Shown here piece after piece: positions 7,260 to 15,270 of a DNA stretch of 26,989 bases; position 1 is the stretch's first letter; every line of letters starts with the position of its first letter. Under the pieces are notes generated by a model. That model was not told the DNA's origin. It ran no database searches and worked only from the letters and a program-made list of their open reading frames with translations. The stretch lies in contig JAJECB010000450.1 in assembly GCA_022822245.1 (NCBI GenBank), positions 1 through 26,989 of the forward strand, read 5' to 3'. Both the position numbers and the translations under genes were made by a program. This DNA comes from Gammaproteobacteria bacterium (GTDB lineage Bacteria > Pseudomonadota > Gammaproteobacteria > HK1).

Positions 7260-8582
7260 ATGAACACCGAACCCGAGTCCGCCCCCGACCTTCGAAGCCC
7301 GGCCGTGCTCCACGACCCGCACCCGGTCTACAACCGACTGCGCGAGGAAGCGCCGGTGCACTGGAACGCCTCCCTCGGCGGCTGGATCCTCACCCGCCAC
7401 GCCGACGTGCGCCGGGCCCTTCTCGACGAAAGGCTGTCGGTCGAGAAGATGGGTCGGTTCGAGGAGCGGCGAAGCGGCGGCGAGGGCCATGCGGACATCG
7501 CGTTCCTCGCCCGGACCCTCGCGGACTGGATGGTGTTCAACGACCCGCCCCGCCACCGCGAGCTCCGGCGGGCGATGCAGAACGCGTTCCTCGCCCGCGA
7601 CATTCCCGTGCTCGAGGCGAACGTGCGGGCGGTGGTGGACGAGCTCCTGGACTCGCTCGGGGCGGAGGGGCGGATGGACCTCGTCGCCGACTTCGCCCAC
7701 CCCCTGCCCGCCATCGTCGTCGCCGAGCTCTTCGGCATGCCGCGCGCGGAGCGCGAGCAGCTCAAGAGCTGGTCCGACGCGCTCGGGCGCTTCGTCCTCG
7801 GCGATGTCGAGAACGCGGCGCACGACGCGAAGTACGGGGCGGCGGCGCGGGCCGCGCAGGCCATGGCGGCGCGCTTCCACGCCCTGGTGGCGGAGCATCG
7901 CCGGGCGCCGCGCGACGACTTCACCCAGCTCCTCCTCCGCGATGGCGCGCACTTGAGCGACGACGAGATCGTCCACACCCTCATGTTCGTCCTCTTCGCG
8001 GGGCACGAGACGACCACGAACCTCATCGCGAGCGGCGTGCTGTGGCTCGTCCGCACTCCGGGGCTGATGGCGCGCCTGCGGGCGGAGCCCGAGCGGATCG
8101 CCGACGCGGTCGAGGAACTGCTGCGGATGGACGGGCCGGTGCAGATGGTCTTCCGGCTCGCGCGCGAGGACGTCGAGTACGGGGGGACGGCGATTCGGGC
8201 CGGCGAGCGCGTGCACCTGGTGCTGAACGCGGCCAACCGGGACCCGAGCGTGTTCGAACGCCCGGACGAGCTCGACATCGAGCGGGGCCGCAGCCGGCAC
8301 GTGAGCTTCGGCCCGGGCGCGCACTTCTGCCTGGGCGCGCCGCTCGCGCGGCTCGAGGCCCGGGTGGCGCTTCAGGGCCTGCTCGCGCGCTTCGATCGCC
8401 TGGAGCTCGAGCCGGCCGCGGCGCCGCTCGCGTGGCGCCCGGAGCTCGTGATCCACGGCCTCAAGACGCTGCCGATTCGGTACGCGGGGCGGGTAGCGAG
8501 CCGAGGCGGGAACGGAGCCGATCGACCGGCCGCTTCCGTCTCCGGACGCGCCGGAGCGAGGGCCTCCGAACGCGCGGGATGA
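7260..8582 (+). CDS. Cytochrome P450
   Basis: A 440-residue soluble bacterial class I-type P450 monooxygenase. Landmarks: I-helix oxygen-binding AGHETT (247-252), the ExxR pair E286/R289 in EELLR, and the haem-binding loop FGPGAHFCLGA with axial Cys357. The overall pattern (NDPPRHRELRR, ANRDPSVF, HVSFGPG) matches soluble bacterial P450s. After the usual C-terminal end near LPIRYAG there is a further tail of about 30 Arg/Ala/Gly residues that most relatives lack; it may be real or a product of the open GC-rich frame. No ferredoxin or ferredoxin reductase gene is nearby, so redox partners must be encoded elsewhere. The substrate cannot be told. A gamma carbonic anhydrase-like gene follows on the same strand. 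Confidence 0.93.
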   Translation: MNTEPESAPDLRSPAVLHDPHPVYNRLREEAPVHWNASLGGWILTRHADVRRALLDERLSVEKMGRFEERRSGGEGHADIAFLARTLADWMVFNDPPRHRELRRAMQNAFLARDIPVLEANVRAVVDELLDSLGAEGRMDLVADFAHPLPAIVVAELFGMPRAEREQLKSWSDALGRFVLGDVENAAHDAKYGAAARAAQAMAARFHALVAEHRRAPRDDFTQLLLRDGAHLSDDEIVHTLMFVLFAGHETTTNLIASGVLWLVRTPGLMARLRAEPERIADAVEELLRMDGPVQMVFRLAREDVEYGGTAIRAGERVHLVLNAANRDPSVFERPDELDIERGRSRHVSFGPGAHFCLGAPLARLEARVALQGLLARFDRLELEPAAAPLAWRPELVIHGLKTLPIRYAGRVASRGGNGADRPAASVSGRAGARASERAG

Positions 8583-8703
8583 GCGACGGGACCACCGGCG
8601 CGCAAACGAGCGCGGGACCGAATGGCCGGACGGCTGGCCGTGCGAAGGCCGCGCGGTCGAGAGAGAACGAAGACGCAAGGGAAGGGGGATGGAGGAACGG
8701 TCG

Positions 8704-9306
8704 ATGCCGCATTTCGGGCCGGAGGTCGTGCTGGACCGGCCGGCGTGGGTGCACCCCACCGTGCAGCTCCACGGAAAGATCCGGATCGGGGAGGGCGCCT
8801 CGCTGTGGGTGAACGCGGCCATCCGCGCCGAGTGCAACGAGGTGATCGTCGGCCCGTACGCCAACGTCCAGGACTTCGCGATGATCCACGTCGGCTACGG
8901 GATCGACACCCGCATCGGGGCCTGTACCTCGCTCGCCCACCACTGCACCGTGCATGGCGCCACGATCGGCGACAACTGCATGATCGGCATCGGGGCGGTG
9001 GTGATGGACGGGTGCGAGATCGGGGACAACTCCATCGTCGGGGCGGGGGCGCTGCTGACCGAGGGCACCGTCATCCCACCCGACTCCGTGGTCGTCGGGT
9101 CCCCGGGCAAGGTTCGCCGGACGCGCAACTCGTTCGTCGAGAACCGGCTGAACGCGATGCTGTACTACCGGAACGGGATCGAATATGCGGCCGGCCGCCA
9201 CCGGGCATGGCACGGACCCGAATACGAGGTGTGGGTGGCGGCGGAGCGGGAGCGGATCGAGCGCGAGTTCGCCAGCCGGTATCCGGCGGCCGGCGCGGCA
9301 TGTTGA
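8704..9306 (+). CDS. Gamma carbonic anhydrase-like hexapeptide-repeat protein
   Basis: A 200-residue left-handed beta-helix protein. Hexapeptide repeats run from about 20 to 135 (for example VHPTVQLHGKIRIGEGASLW and IGDNCMIGIGAVV). The three zinc-ligand positions of gamma carbonic anhydrases are present: His62 in MIHVG and His79/His84 in LAHHCTVHG. The upstream block NAAIRAE...NVQD is also conserved. A helical C-terminal extension of about 60 residues follows, as in YrdA/CaiE-type relatives. Such proteins hydrate CO2 or act on acyl or carnitine-type substrates, and activity cannot be told from sequence. I prefer the ATG at 8704 because GGAGG at 8691-8695 is correctly spaced; the ATG at 8689 would add MEERS. 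Confidence 0.88.
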   Translation: MPHFGPEVVLDRPAWVHPTVQLHGKIRIGEGASLWVNAAIRAECNEVIVGPYANVQDFAMIHVGYGIDTRIGACTSLAHHCTVHGATIGDNCMIGIGAVVMDGCEIGDNSIVGAGALLTEGTVIPPDSVVVGSPGKVRRTRNSFVENRLNAMLYYRNGIEYAAGRHRAWHGPEYEVWVAAERERIEREFASRYPAAGAAC

Positions 9307-9362
9307 CGGGGGCGCGGCGTCGCTCCGCCGAACACGAACCCTGGCGCGGCAAGGACCGTCCT

Positions 9363-9529
9363 GATTGCGGACGAAGCTCTGGGTGGTCGCGCGAGCCTCC
9401 TGGGGGCGCGGTCGTCTTGCCCGCGCGGACTTCGAGAGGCCTTCGGCGGCGCGCGCGGGCTGGAAGCCGGCGCTCCCGGGAGGCCGTGCCTCGGGAAGAC
9501 CTGGTCCCGACTGAGCTTTGTACGCAATC
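9363..9529. mobile_element. Short inverted-repeat element, second family
   Basis: GATTGCGGACGAAGCTC at 9363-9379 and GAGCTTTGTACGCAATC at 9513-9529 are inverted copies matching at 15 of 17 positions. They bound 167 bp without a gene. A further partial copy of the same end sequence occurs at 16188-16200. The interior carries the 29-bp dispersed repeat described separately at 9455-9483. It fills most of the 240-base gap between the carbonic anhydrase-like gene and the transporter gene. Non-autonomous mobile element or extragenic palindromic repeat is an inference. Confidence 0.5.
9455..9483 (+). repeat. Dispersed 29-bp repeat, copy 1
   Basis: This stretch, with core GGGCTGGAAGCCGGCGCTCCC, matches 26292-26320 at 24 of 29 positions in the same orientation. 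Both copies are intergenic and GC-rich. The core can fold on itself (GGCTGG/CCGGC-type pairing). Confidence 0.5.
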
Positions 9530-9546
9530 GGTTGGACCGTTGAGAC

Positions 9547-11073
9547 ATGCAGACTGACGACCCGGGCGCATCCCGCGCCGAACCGGAGGATCCGGCCGGA
9601 TCCGCCGAGCCGGGCGGCGACGGCAGCGCCACGGAGTCTCCACCGTCCCCGTCCTCCGCCCCGGCCCCGGCCCCGGTCAGGACGCCCGCCAAGGCACCGG
9701 CCCCGGCTTCCGCCGCGGCGGGGGGAGCCTTCCGGCGCCGCCCCACCTCGCTCGGGGACGCATTCCGGTTCTTCCTGCCGCTCATGCTCATGGCGGAGCT
9801 GATGATGATCTCGCACGCGGTCATCTCCGCCTTCCTCGCCCGCATGTCCGACCCCGAGCCGGTCCTCGCCGCGTACTCCATCGCGTTCTACTTCCACGCG
9901 ACGATCGGGAGCCCGATCTGGGCGTGCCAGTTCGTGGCCGTGTCCTTCATCCGGGACCGCGCCTCGATGTACCGGCTCCTCCACTTCAGCCTCCAGGTCG
10001 CGGGGGTGATCTCCCTCCTCATGCTCGCGGTCGGCCTCACCCCGCTCGGGACCTGGCTCTTCCGGACCCTCTTCGGGGCCGGCCCGGAGGTCGCGGCGGC
10101 GGCCCAGCGCTGCGCCCTCATCTTCACCTTCGTGATGGTGTTCGCGGTCGTGCGCTCGCTCGTCTACGGCCTGTTCATGGTGGAGCGGAAGACGATCTAC
10201 GTGACCCTGGGGACCGTCGTCCGCCTCGCGGGGCTCGCCGTCGTCCTCGCGGGGCTCACCCTCTTCATCGAAGGGGCGGAGGTCGGAGCCATCGCCCTCG
10301 TCGCGTGCATCGGCATCGAGACCGCGTTCGGGGTCGTCGTCGCGCGTCCGTTCTTCCGCCGACTGCCGGCCGGGAGCCATCCCCCGAGCTACCGCGAGCT
10401 CTGGAAGTTCTCCTGGCCGATCATGATCATGCAGACGGCGGAGTCGGGCGTGATCTTCACCGTCAACCTGTTCCTCGGGCGCCTCGCGCGGCCCGAGCTC
10501 GCCCTCGCCGCCTTCGGCCTGCTCGACAGCCTGATGCGGCTGATGCTGAGCCCGCTCCGCAACGTCATCCAGACCGTGCAGACCCTCGTCCGGTTCCGGC
10601 GGGACGTGGGCGTCATCGTGACCTTCGCGACCATCGTGGGCGGCGGGTTCGCCGGGATGATGCTGCTCTTCCATCTCGAGCGGGTCCGGACCTTCGCGCT
10701 CGAGGGGGTCATGGGGCTTCCCCCGCACATGGCGGAATACGTGGCCCCGGCGCTCGCATTCGGCTTCCTCCTCGCGCTCGCGATGGCGTGCGCCTCCCTC
10801 GCCCGCGGGCTCCTCATCGCCGCCAAGCGAACCGGGGCGATCGCCATCGCCTCCGGGGTCCGGCTCCTCATGGTGGGGGCGGTCGGGGGAGCGGCCATCC
10901 TCCTCGGAATGACGAACGGCGCCCTCATCGGGATGTACGCGCTCATCGGCGCATTCTTCGCGGAGTCGGCGGTGCTCCTCGCCCGCCTCCTCTGGCTCGA
11001 CCGGACCCTCGGCCCGCGCCGGCGCCGCCAGCCCCCCGCGCGCCGCAGATCCCCCACCCCCGAAGGCGCCTGA
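9547..11073 (+). CDS. MOP-superfamily membrane transporter (MATE/ANK-like)
   Basis: A 508-residue polytopic inner-membrane protein with about 12 hydrophobic segments. The first starts near residue 75 (FRFFLPLMLMAELMMISHA). A second half begins with YRELWKFSWPIMIMQTAESG, which repeats the layout of the first half, the two-bundle architecture of MATE-type flippases and antiporters. VNLFLGRLARPELALAAFGL resembles bacterial relatives of the progressive ankylosis (ANK) branch, though I cannot fix the subfamily. The first 65 residues are a Pro/Ala/Glu-rich, probably disordered cytoplasmic tail, and the last 25 are Arg/Pro-rich. No good Shine-Dalgarno precedes the ATG at 9547, so a later start inside the disordered tail is possible. 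The substrate is unknown. It ends 18 bases from a convergent gene. Confidence 0.8.
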   Translation: MQTDDPGASRAEPEDPAGSAEPGGDGSATESPPSPSSAPAPAPVRTPAKAPAPASAAAGGAFRRRPTSLGDAFRFFLPLMLMAELMMISHAVISAFLARMSDPEPVLAAYSIAFYFHATIGSPIWACQFVAVSFIRDRASMYRLLHFSLQVAGVISLLMLAVGLTPLGTWLFRTLFGAGPEVAAAAQRCALIFTFVMVFAVVRSLVYGLFMVERKTIYVTLGTVVRLAGLAVVLAGLTLFIEGAEVGAIALVACIGIETAFGVVVARPFFRRLPAGSHPPSYRELWKFSWPIMIMQTAESGVIFTVNLFLGRLARPELALAAFGLLDSLMRLMLSPLRNVIQTVQTLVRFRRDVGVIVTFATIVGGGFAGMMLLFHLERVRTFALEGVMGLPPHMAEYVAPALAFGFLLALAMACASLARGLLIAAKRTGAIAIASGVRLLMVGAVGGAAILLGMTNGALIGMYALIGAFFAESAVLLARLLWLDRTLGPRRRRQPPARRRSPTPEGA

Positions 11074-11095
11074 CCGACCGGATGTCGGGGATCAG
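11070..11095. terminator. Compact hairpin spanning two convergent stop codons
   Basis: CCGAC (11074-11078), loop CGGAT and GTCGG (11084-11088) form a stem that is extended by CTGA (11070-11073) against TCAG (11092-11095). The outer arms contain the stop codons of the transporter gene and of the convergent dehydrogenase gene. No T-run follows on either strand, so it may act as a weak bidirectional terminator or simply protect the 3' ends. Confidence 0.35.
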
Positions 11096-12108
11096 GGGCG
11101 GCGGAGGGCCTGGATGGTGTCGTGGAGGGTGCGGGGGATGGTGATGCCTTCGGTGGGGGTGCGCTCGCGGGCCGCGTAGCGCCGATCGGAGGGGAGGCGG
11201 GCGCCCTCCTGCTCGAGGATGCGGGCGAAGAGGGCCTCGGCGTGGCGTTCGGGGTTCCTGCCGACGCTGCACTTGGTGGGATCGATCGCGAGCACGAACT
11301 CGCCGCCCCGGGGCGGGCCGCCGTCGCCGGGGTCCACCTCGCTCGCCTCGAAGCTGAAGAGATCGCCGACGAGGGCCCCCGCAAGCAGCTCGATCATGAG
11401 GGCGATGGAGGCTCCCTTGTAGCCTCCGAAGGGGAGCTGTGCGCCGGCGAGCACCGCGTCGGGGTCCGTGGTGGGATTGCCTTCGGGGTCGATGCCCCAC
11501 CCCTCCGGTATCGGCTTCCCGTCCCGCTTGTGGATCATGACCTCGCCGCGTGCGCTCGCGCTCGATGCCTGGTCGAAGACGAGCGGCGGGCGTCCCTCGC
11601 CGCGCGGCCACGCGAACGACATCGGGTTGGTGCCGTAGAGGGGCTTCGTGCCCCCGGCCGGCGCGACGTAGGCCATCGCGGCCACGAACGCGAAGCCGAC
11701 GAGCCCGCGCTCGGCGAGGGCTTCGGTCTCCGGCCACAGGGCCGCGAAGTGGTGGGTGTTGGTGATCGCGAGGGCCGCGACCCCCTGCTCGCGGGCGAGC
11801 TCGACGAGGGGCTCGCGCCCGACCTCGAGGGCGAGGGGGGCGAACCCGTTGAAACCGTCCACCTTGACCACCCCGGGGGCGAGCCGCTCCACCCTCGGCT
11901 CGGCGACCGCGTTCACCTTGCCGGAACGCACCGACGCGATGTATCCCGGCACCCGGAAGAGCCCGTGCGACTTGCACTCGTCGCGCTCCGCGGCGGTCAC
12001 CGTGTCGGCGACGGCCCGGGTCTGCTCGGGGGACCCGCCGTTCGCGAGGAACGCCTCCGTCGCGAGGGAGTGCACCTCGTCCAGGGTCAGCCGTACCGAT
12101 TCGCTCAT
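11092..12108 (-). CDS. Ldh2/MdhA-family NAD(P)-dependent dehydrogenase
   Basis: A 338-residue oxidoreductase of the malate/L-lactate dehydrogenase (type 2) family. These enzymes lack a classical Rossmann fold and act on 2-hydroxyacids, ureidoglycolate or cyclic imino acids. Family marks: CKSHGLFRVPGY (45-56), NTHHFAALWPE (117-127), YGTNPMSFAWP (158-168), and LPFGGYKGASIALMIELLAG (225-244). The SHGLFRVPGYIASVRSGKVN form is what I associate with delta1-piperideine-2-carboxylate/pyrroline-2-carboxylate reductases (DpkA), making a role in D-amino-acid or proline-type catabolism plausible but unproven. Its ATG overlaps the stop of the upstream monooxygenase gene by 4 bases (ATGA arrangement), so the two are probably translationally coupled. 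GGGAGGAC just upstream serves as ribosome-binding site. Confidence 0.88.
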   Translation of the reverse strand: MSESVRLTLDEVHSLATEAFLANGGSPEQTRAVADTVTAAERDECKSHGLFRVPGYIASVRSGKVNAVAEPRVERLAPGVVKVDGFNGFAPLALEVGREPLVELAREQGVAALAITNTHHFAALWPETEALAERGLVGFAFVAAMAYVAPAGGTKPLYGTNPMSFAWPRGEGRPPLVFDQASSASARGEVMIHKRDGKPIPEGWGIDPEGNPTTDPDAVLAGAQLPFGGYKGASIALMIELLAGALVGDLFSFEASEVDPGDGGPPRGGEFVLAIDPTKCSVGRNPERHAEALFARILEQEGARLPSDRRYAARERTPTEGITIPRTLHDTIQALRRP

Positions 12109-13178
12109 GGGCTTGGGTCCTCCCGGCCATCGCCGAACTGGGGTTTCACCTCCCGGGCAAGGATACGGAGGCTCTCGAGGGTCGTCGCCTCGTCGAGCAG
12201 CCCGCCCGGATTGAGCTCGGCAACGACGCCGTCGATGCCGAGAATGTCGCGAAGCTCCTCGACGCGCGCGGCGACCTCCGCCGCCGAGCCGACGATAGCC
12301 CGGTTCTCGAGAATGTCGTCGTAGTCGAGCGTGGCGAGGCGGGCGGCCGTCGCGTAGCGTGGAGAATCGGGCGGGTCGCCGCGCCGGGCCGCGTCCCCCG
12401 CCACAAGCTCGCTCTGGCGCTTGAAGTAGTGAACGAGGGTATCGCGAGCCTCCTCGCGCGCCCCGTCGCCAGTCGCCGCCGCGTGCACCGGCAGGCGGAG
12501 AAATGCGCTCGGGGAACCGGGGTGGTCGGCCTCGCGCCACGCCTCCCGATATGTCGCGAGCTGCGCGGCGAGCTCGTCCAGGCTGTCGCCGCGAAGGCCG
12601 ACGAAGATGGGAAGCCCGGCCGCGCCGACCCTCGGGAAGGTCTCCCCCCGGGTCGCGGCCATGCGAAACGGCGGGTGCGGCCGCTGCCGCGGGACCGGGC
12701 AGAGGAGCGCATCGCGCACCCGGTAGTGCTCGCCCTCGAAGCTGAATCGACGGCCGCCGAAGGCCCGGCGCAGGACCTCGACCGCCTCGTCGAACCGCCC
12801 CTGGCTCTCCGCGTAGGGGACCGCGTAGCCCTCGTAGAACCAGGTGAAGCCGCTTCGCCCGATCCCGAGGTCGACCCGCCCGCCGCTCACGTGGTCGAGG
12901 GTCGCGATCTCCTCCGCGATCCGGATCGGGTGGTTCAAGGGCAGCACGTACACCGCGAAGCCGATCCGGATGCGGCGGGTGCGACCCGCGATCGCGGCCG
13001 CGAGGGTGATCGGCGACGAGAGCACCGAACGGTCGGGCACGAAATGGAACTCCGCGAGCCAGGCCGCGTCGAGCCCCCAGGCGTCCGCCGCCTCGGCAAG
13101 CGCGAGGCCCTCCCGGAACGCGTCCGCCTCGCTCCCGCCCGAGCGGGTCGCGAACTCCATGAACATGCCGAACTGCAT
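12105..13178 (-). CDS. LLM-class flavin-dependent oxidoreductase (luciferase-like)
   Basis: A 357-residue TIM-barrel protein of the bacterial luciferase-like monooxygenase family, which uses reduced FMN (or F420 in some members) with oxygen. The N-terminus MQFGMFMEF, AAWLAEFHF, the block IRIGFAVYVLPLNHPIRIAEEIATLDHVSGGRVDLGIGRS shortened in relatives, and the late GSAAEVAARVEEL segment are characteristic. GRSGFTWFYEGYAVPY is a typical insertion-loop sequence near the flavin. Length is normal. The ATG at 13178 is the only start matching the family. The gene lies second to last in a tight four-gene minus-strand run and overlaps the Ldh2-family gene. The substrate is unknown. Confidence 0.9.
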   Translation of the reverse strand: MQFGMFMEFATRSGGSEADAFREGLALAEAADAWGLDAAWLAEFHFVPDRSVLSSPITLAAAIAGRTRRIRIGFAVYVLPLNHPIRIAEEIATLDHVSGGRVDLGIGRSGFTWFYEGYAVPYAESQGRFDEAVEVLRRAFGGRRFSFEGEHYRVRDALLCPVPRQRPHPPFRMAATRGETFPRVGAAGLPIFVGLRGDSLDELAAQLATYREAWREADHPGSPSAFLRLPVHAAATGDGAREEARDTLVHYFKRQSELVAGDAARRGDPPDSPRYATAARLATLDYDDILENRAIVGSAAEVAARVEELRDILGIDGVVAELNPGGLLDEATTLESLRILAREVKPQFGDGREDPSP

Positions 13179-13230
13179 CGTTGTTGCGATTCCCCTGCCC
13201 CGCTCGACGCCGCGTTCGAACGGAACCCGC

Positions 13231-14238
13231 TCAGTCCCTGACCGCGGTCATGATGCTGTTGCCTTCGCCGATCCGGAAACGCTCGATGTCGCGGAAGCCC
13301 GCCGCGGCGAGCCACTCGCGGTGCTCGGACTCGGTGTACGCCCGCCCGTCGTCGTAGATGTTGATGAAGACGAAGTTGAACGCCACCGATTCGGGGGGCC
13401 CGAGCCGCGAGTCGTCCAGCATCCTTCCCATGATGTAGATGCGCCCGCCCGATGCGAGGGCGCGGCCGACGTTCGCGAGCGCGCTCGCCGCGTCCTCCAT
13501 GGAGAGGACCTGCACGAAGGCGCGGAGCACCGCCACGTCGCAGGGTCCGGGGGGCGGGACGGGCGCCTCCTCGACGACGTTGCACGCGAGGGTGCCGATG
13601 CGATCGCCAAGCTCGGCCTCCTCGATGAACTCGGAGGTGATCGGGGTGACCGAAGGCAGGTCCGCCACCGTCGCCCGAAGGTCCGGAAACGCCCGGCACA
13701 TGTCGACCGCGATCCCCCCCGAGCCCCCACCCGCATCGAGGAGGTGACGGCAACCGGCGAAGTCGAAGTCGCGGCGGAGCTTGCGGGCCGACGCGCGCGC
13801 TGCCGCATCGAGCCCGCGGAAGAAGGAGCGAAGCACCTCCGGCGACATCGCGGCGAAGTCGTGCTTCGCCTGCGGGGCGCCGGCCCGCACCGTGTCCGCG
13901 GTCCGGAGGGCCGCGCTCCACAGGTCCGAGAACACCTCGTGGTTGCTCCCGATGTAGCTCTTCGAGCCGCGAACGAGAAAGCGGTCCGACTCCGGGGTAT
14001 TGGAGAAGCGGCCACCCTCGAGGGTGAGGAGACCTGCGGACGCGAGCGCGTAGAGGACCGTGTCGAGGAGCTCCGGGCGCACCTCCATCTCGCCCGCGAG
14101 GGTGACCGCGTCCTTCGGACCGTCGGCGAGCGGGGTGAAGACGTCGAGCTGCATCCCGGCGAGGAGGGCGAGCCCCGGGTAGACGGAGTTGACGAGGCGG
14201 TTGATGGTGTCCGGGCGCACCCGGGGCGGCGTGCTCAT
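13231..14238 (-). CDS. Methyltransf_2-type SAM-dependent O-methyltransferase-like protein
   Basis: A 335-residue protein with the two-part build of COMT/acetylserotonin-type O-methyltransferases. An N-terminal winged-helix dimerisation domain (about 10-95: VNSVYPGLALLAGMQLDVFTPL, ELLDTVLYALASAGLL) is followed by a Rossmann-like domain with the SAM loop LLDAGGGSGG (166-175). The usual catalytic histidine motif (LHDW-like) is replaced here by LRAFVQVLSMEDA around residue 238-250, with no His at the expected place. It may therefore use another base, or catalyse a non-methylating reaction as a few members of this fold do. GGAGG precedes the ATG by about 8 bases. It lies 30 bases downstream of the enoyl-CoA hydratase gene and 52 upstream of the monooxygenase gene, so an operon is likely. 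Confidence 0.85.
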   Translation of the reverse strand: MSTPPRVRPDTINRLVNSVYPGLALLAGMQLDVFTPLADGPKDAVTLAGEMEVRPELLDTVLYALASAGLLTLEGGRFSNTPESDRFLVRGSKSYIGSNHEVFSDLWSAALRTADTVRAGAPQAKHDFAAMSPEVLRSFFRGLDAAARASARKLRRDFDFAGCRHLLDAGGGSGGIAVDMCRAFPDLRATVADLPSVTPITSEFIEEAELGDRIGTLACNVVEEAPVPPPGPCDVAVLRAFVQVLSMEDAASALANVGRALASGGRIYIMGRMLDDSRLGPPESVAFNFVFINIYDDGRAYTESEHREWLAAAGFRDIERFRIGEGNSIMTAVRD

Positions 14239-14268
14239 GGCGCTGCCTCCGGAAACGGCTCCGGGCGC

Positions 14269-15060
14269 CTACCGCCCACGAAATTCCGGCGAGCGCCGCT
14301 CGGCGAAGGCGCGCTGGCCTTCGCGGTAGTCCTCGCTCGCATTGCACGCCGCCGCCAAGGCATCGCAGCGGACCCGGTCGCGCTCCGCCGGCGTCTTGAG
14401 GGCCTCGCCGATCGCCACCTTGATGGCCCTGATCGAGAGCGGGGCGTTGCCCGCGATCTCCGCTGTGCAGGCATCCACCGCCGCGTCGAGCTCCGCGTCC
14501 GGCACCACGCGGTTCACGAACCCCATCCGTTCCGCCTCGGCCGCATCGAAGAGCCGGCCGGTAAACAACATCTCACGCGCCGCGGCCGCGCCGATCCGAT
14601 CCACGAGCGACTGCACGTCATCCAGGGTGTAGCCGAGCCCGAGTCGGGCCGGGGTCATCGCGAATCGTGCCCCGGCCCCCGCAATCCGGAGATCGCAGAG
14701 CTGCATGAGCTCGAACCCGCCCCCGACCGCGGAGCCCTGCACGCGGGCCACGAGGGGCTTCTCGATGCGCCGAATGACCTCGAAGGCGTGCGTGGTCACC
14801 GCATCGTAGATCTCGATCTGGTCCGGAGTGGAGCGCTTCTCGGCAAACTCCGATATGTCGTTGCCGGCACAGAAGGCCCGATCCCCCGCTCCGGTCAGGA
14901 CCACGACCCGGACCCCCGGATCGGCGTCGAGGTTCTCGAATGACGCGGCGAGGCTCTGCCACGCGGCAAAGGAAACCGCGTTGCGGCGTTCCGGGCGGTT
15001 GATGGTCACCCGCGCGACGTGCCCCTCGCGCTCGACCAGGATCTGCTTGGGATCGTTCAT
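14269..15060 (-). CDS. Enoyl-CoA hydratase/isomerase family protein
   Basis: A 263-residue crotonase-fold enzyme acting on acyl-CoA thioesters. Oxyanion-hole elements are clear: AFCAGNDISEF (62-72) and GSAVGGGFELMQLCDLRIA (109-127). Glu117 occupies the position of the first catalytic glutamate of mitochondrial hydratase. The second (PEILLG in the rat enzyme) is replaced by TPARLGLGY, so no acidic residue stands there. This pattern is frequent in a bacterial subgroup annotated as enoyl-CoA hydratase whose C-terminus also ends EDYREGQRAFAERRSPEFRGR-like, as here. The reaction may thus differ from classical hydration. AAGGA lies 6 bases before the ATG. It appears to be the first gene of the packed four-gene run, with 210 bases of leader region upstream in which I see no other gene. 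Confidence 0.9.
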   Translation of the reverse strand: MNDPKQILVEREGHVARVTINRPERRNAVSFAAWQSLAASFENLDADPGVRVVVLTGAGDRAFCAGNDISEFAEKRSTPDQIEIYDAVTTHAFEVIRRIEKPLVARVQGSAVGGGFELMQLCDLRIAGAGARFAMTPARLGLGYTLDDVQSLVDRIGAAAAREMLFTGRLFDAAEAERMGFVNRVVPDAELDAAVDACTAEIAGNAPLSIRAIKVAIGEALKTPAERDRVRCDALAAACNASEDYREGQRAFAERRSPEFRGR

Positions 15061-15270
15061 CGCATCCTTCGTCCGTCGCCCTCGCCCTCGTCCGCGCCCT
15101 GACGCCTGCTCTCGCAGCCGCGCCCGCGCCCGCATTCACGGGCAGCGCGGTTTCGGCCGGCGGCGCCCGGGCCGCCACCGGCACGAACCGAGTCGGGTGA
15201 GGCCGGTTCCCTTGCGGCTCGTTCCGGTTCCGCGCGCGCCTCCGCCCCCGCCGTCACGCGGACCGCAACG

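Noticed and set aside
15061..15270. A small gene or RNA in the 210-base gap upstream of the enoyl-CoA hydratase gene
   Set aside because: Only GC-rich sequence with weak self-complementarity is seen. Frames extending the hydratase upstream are Arg-rich, lack family similarity and have no better start site.
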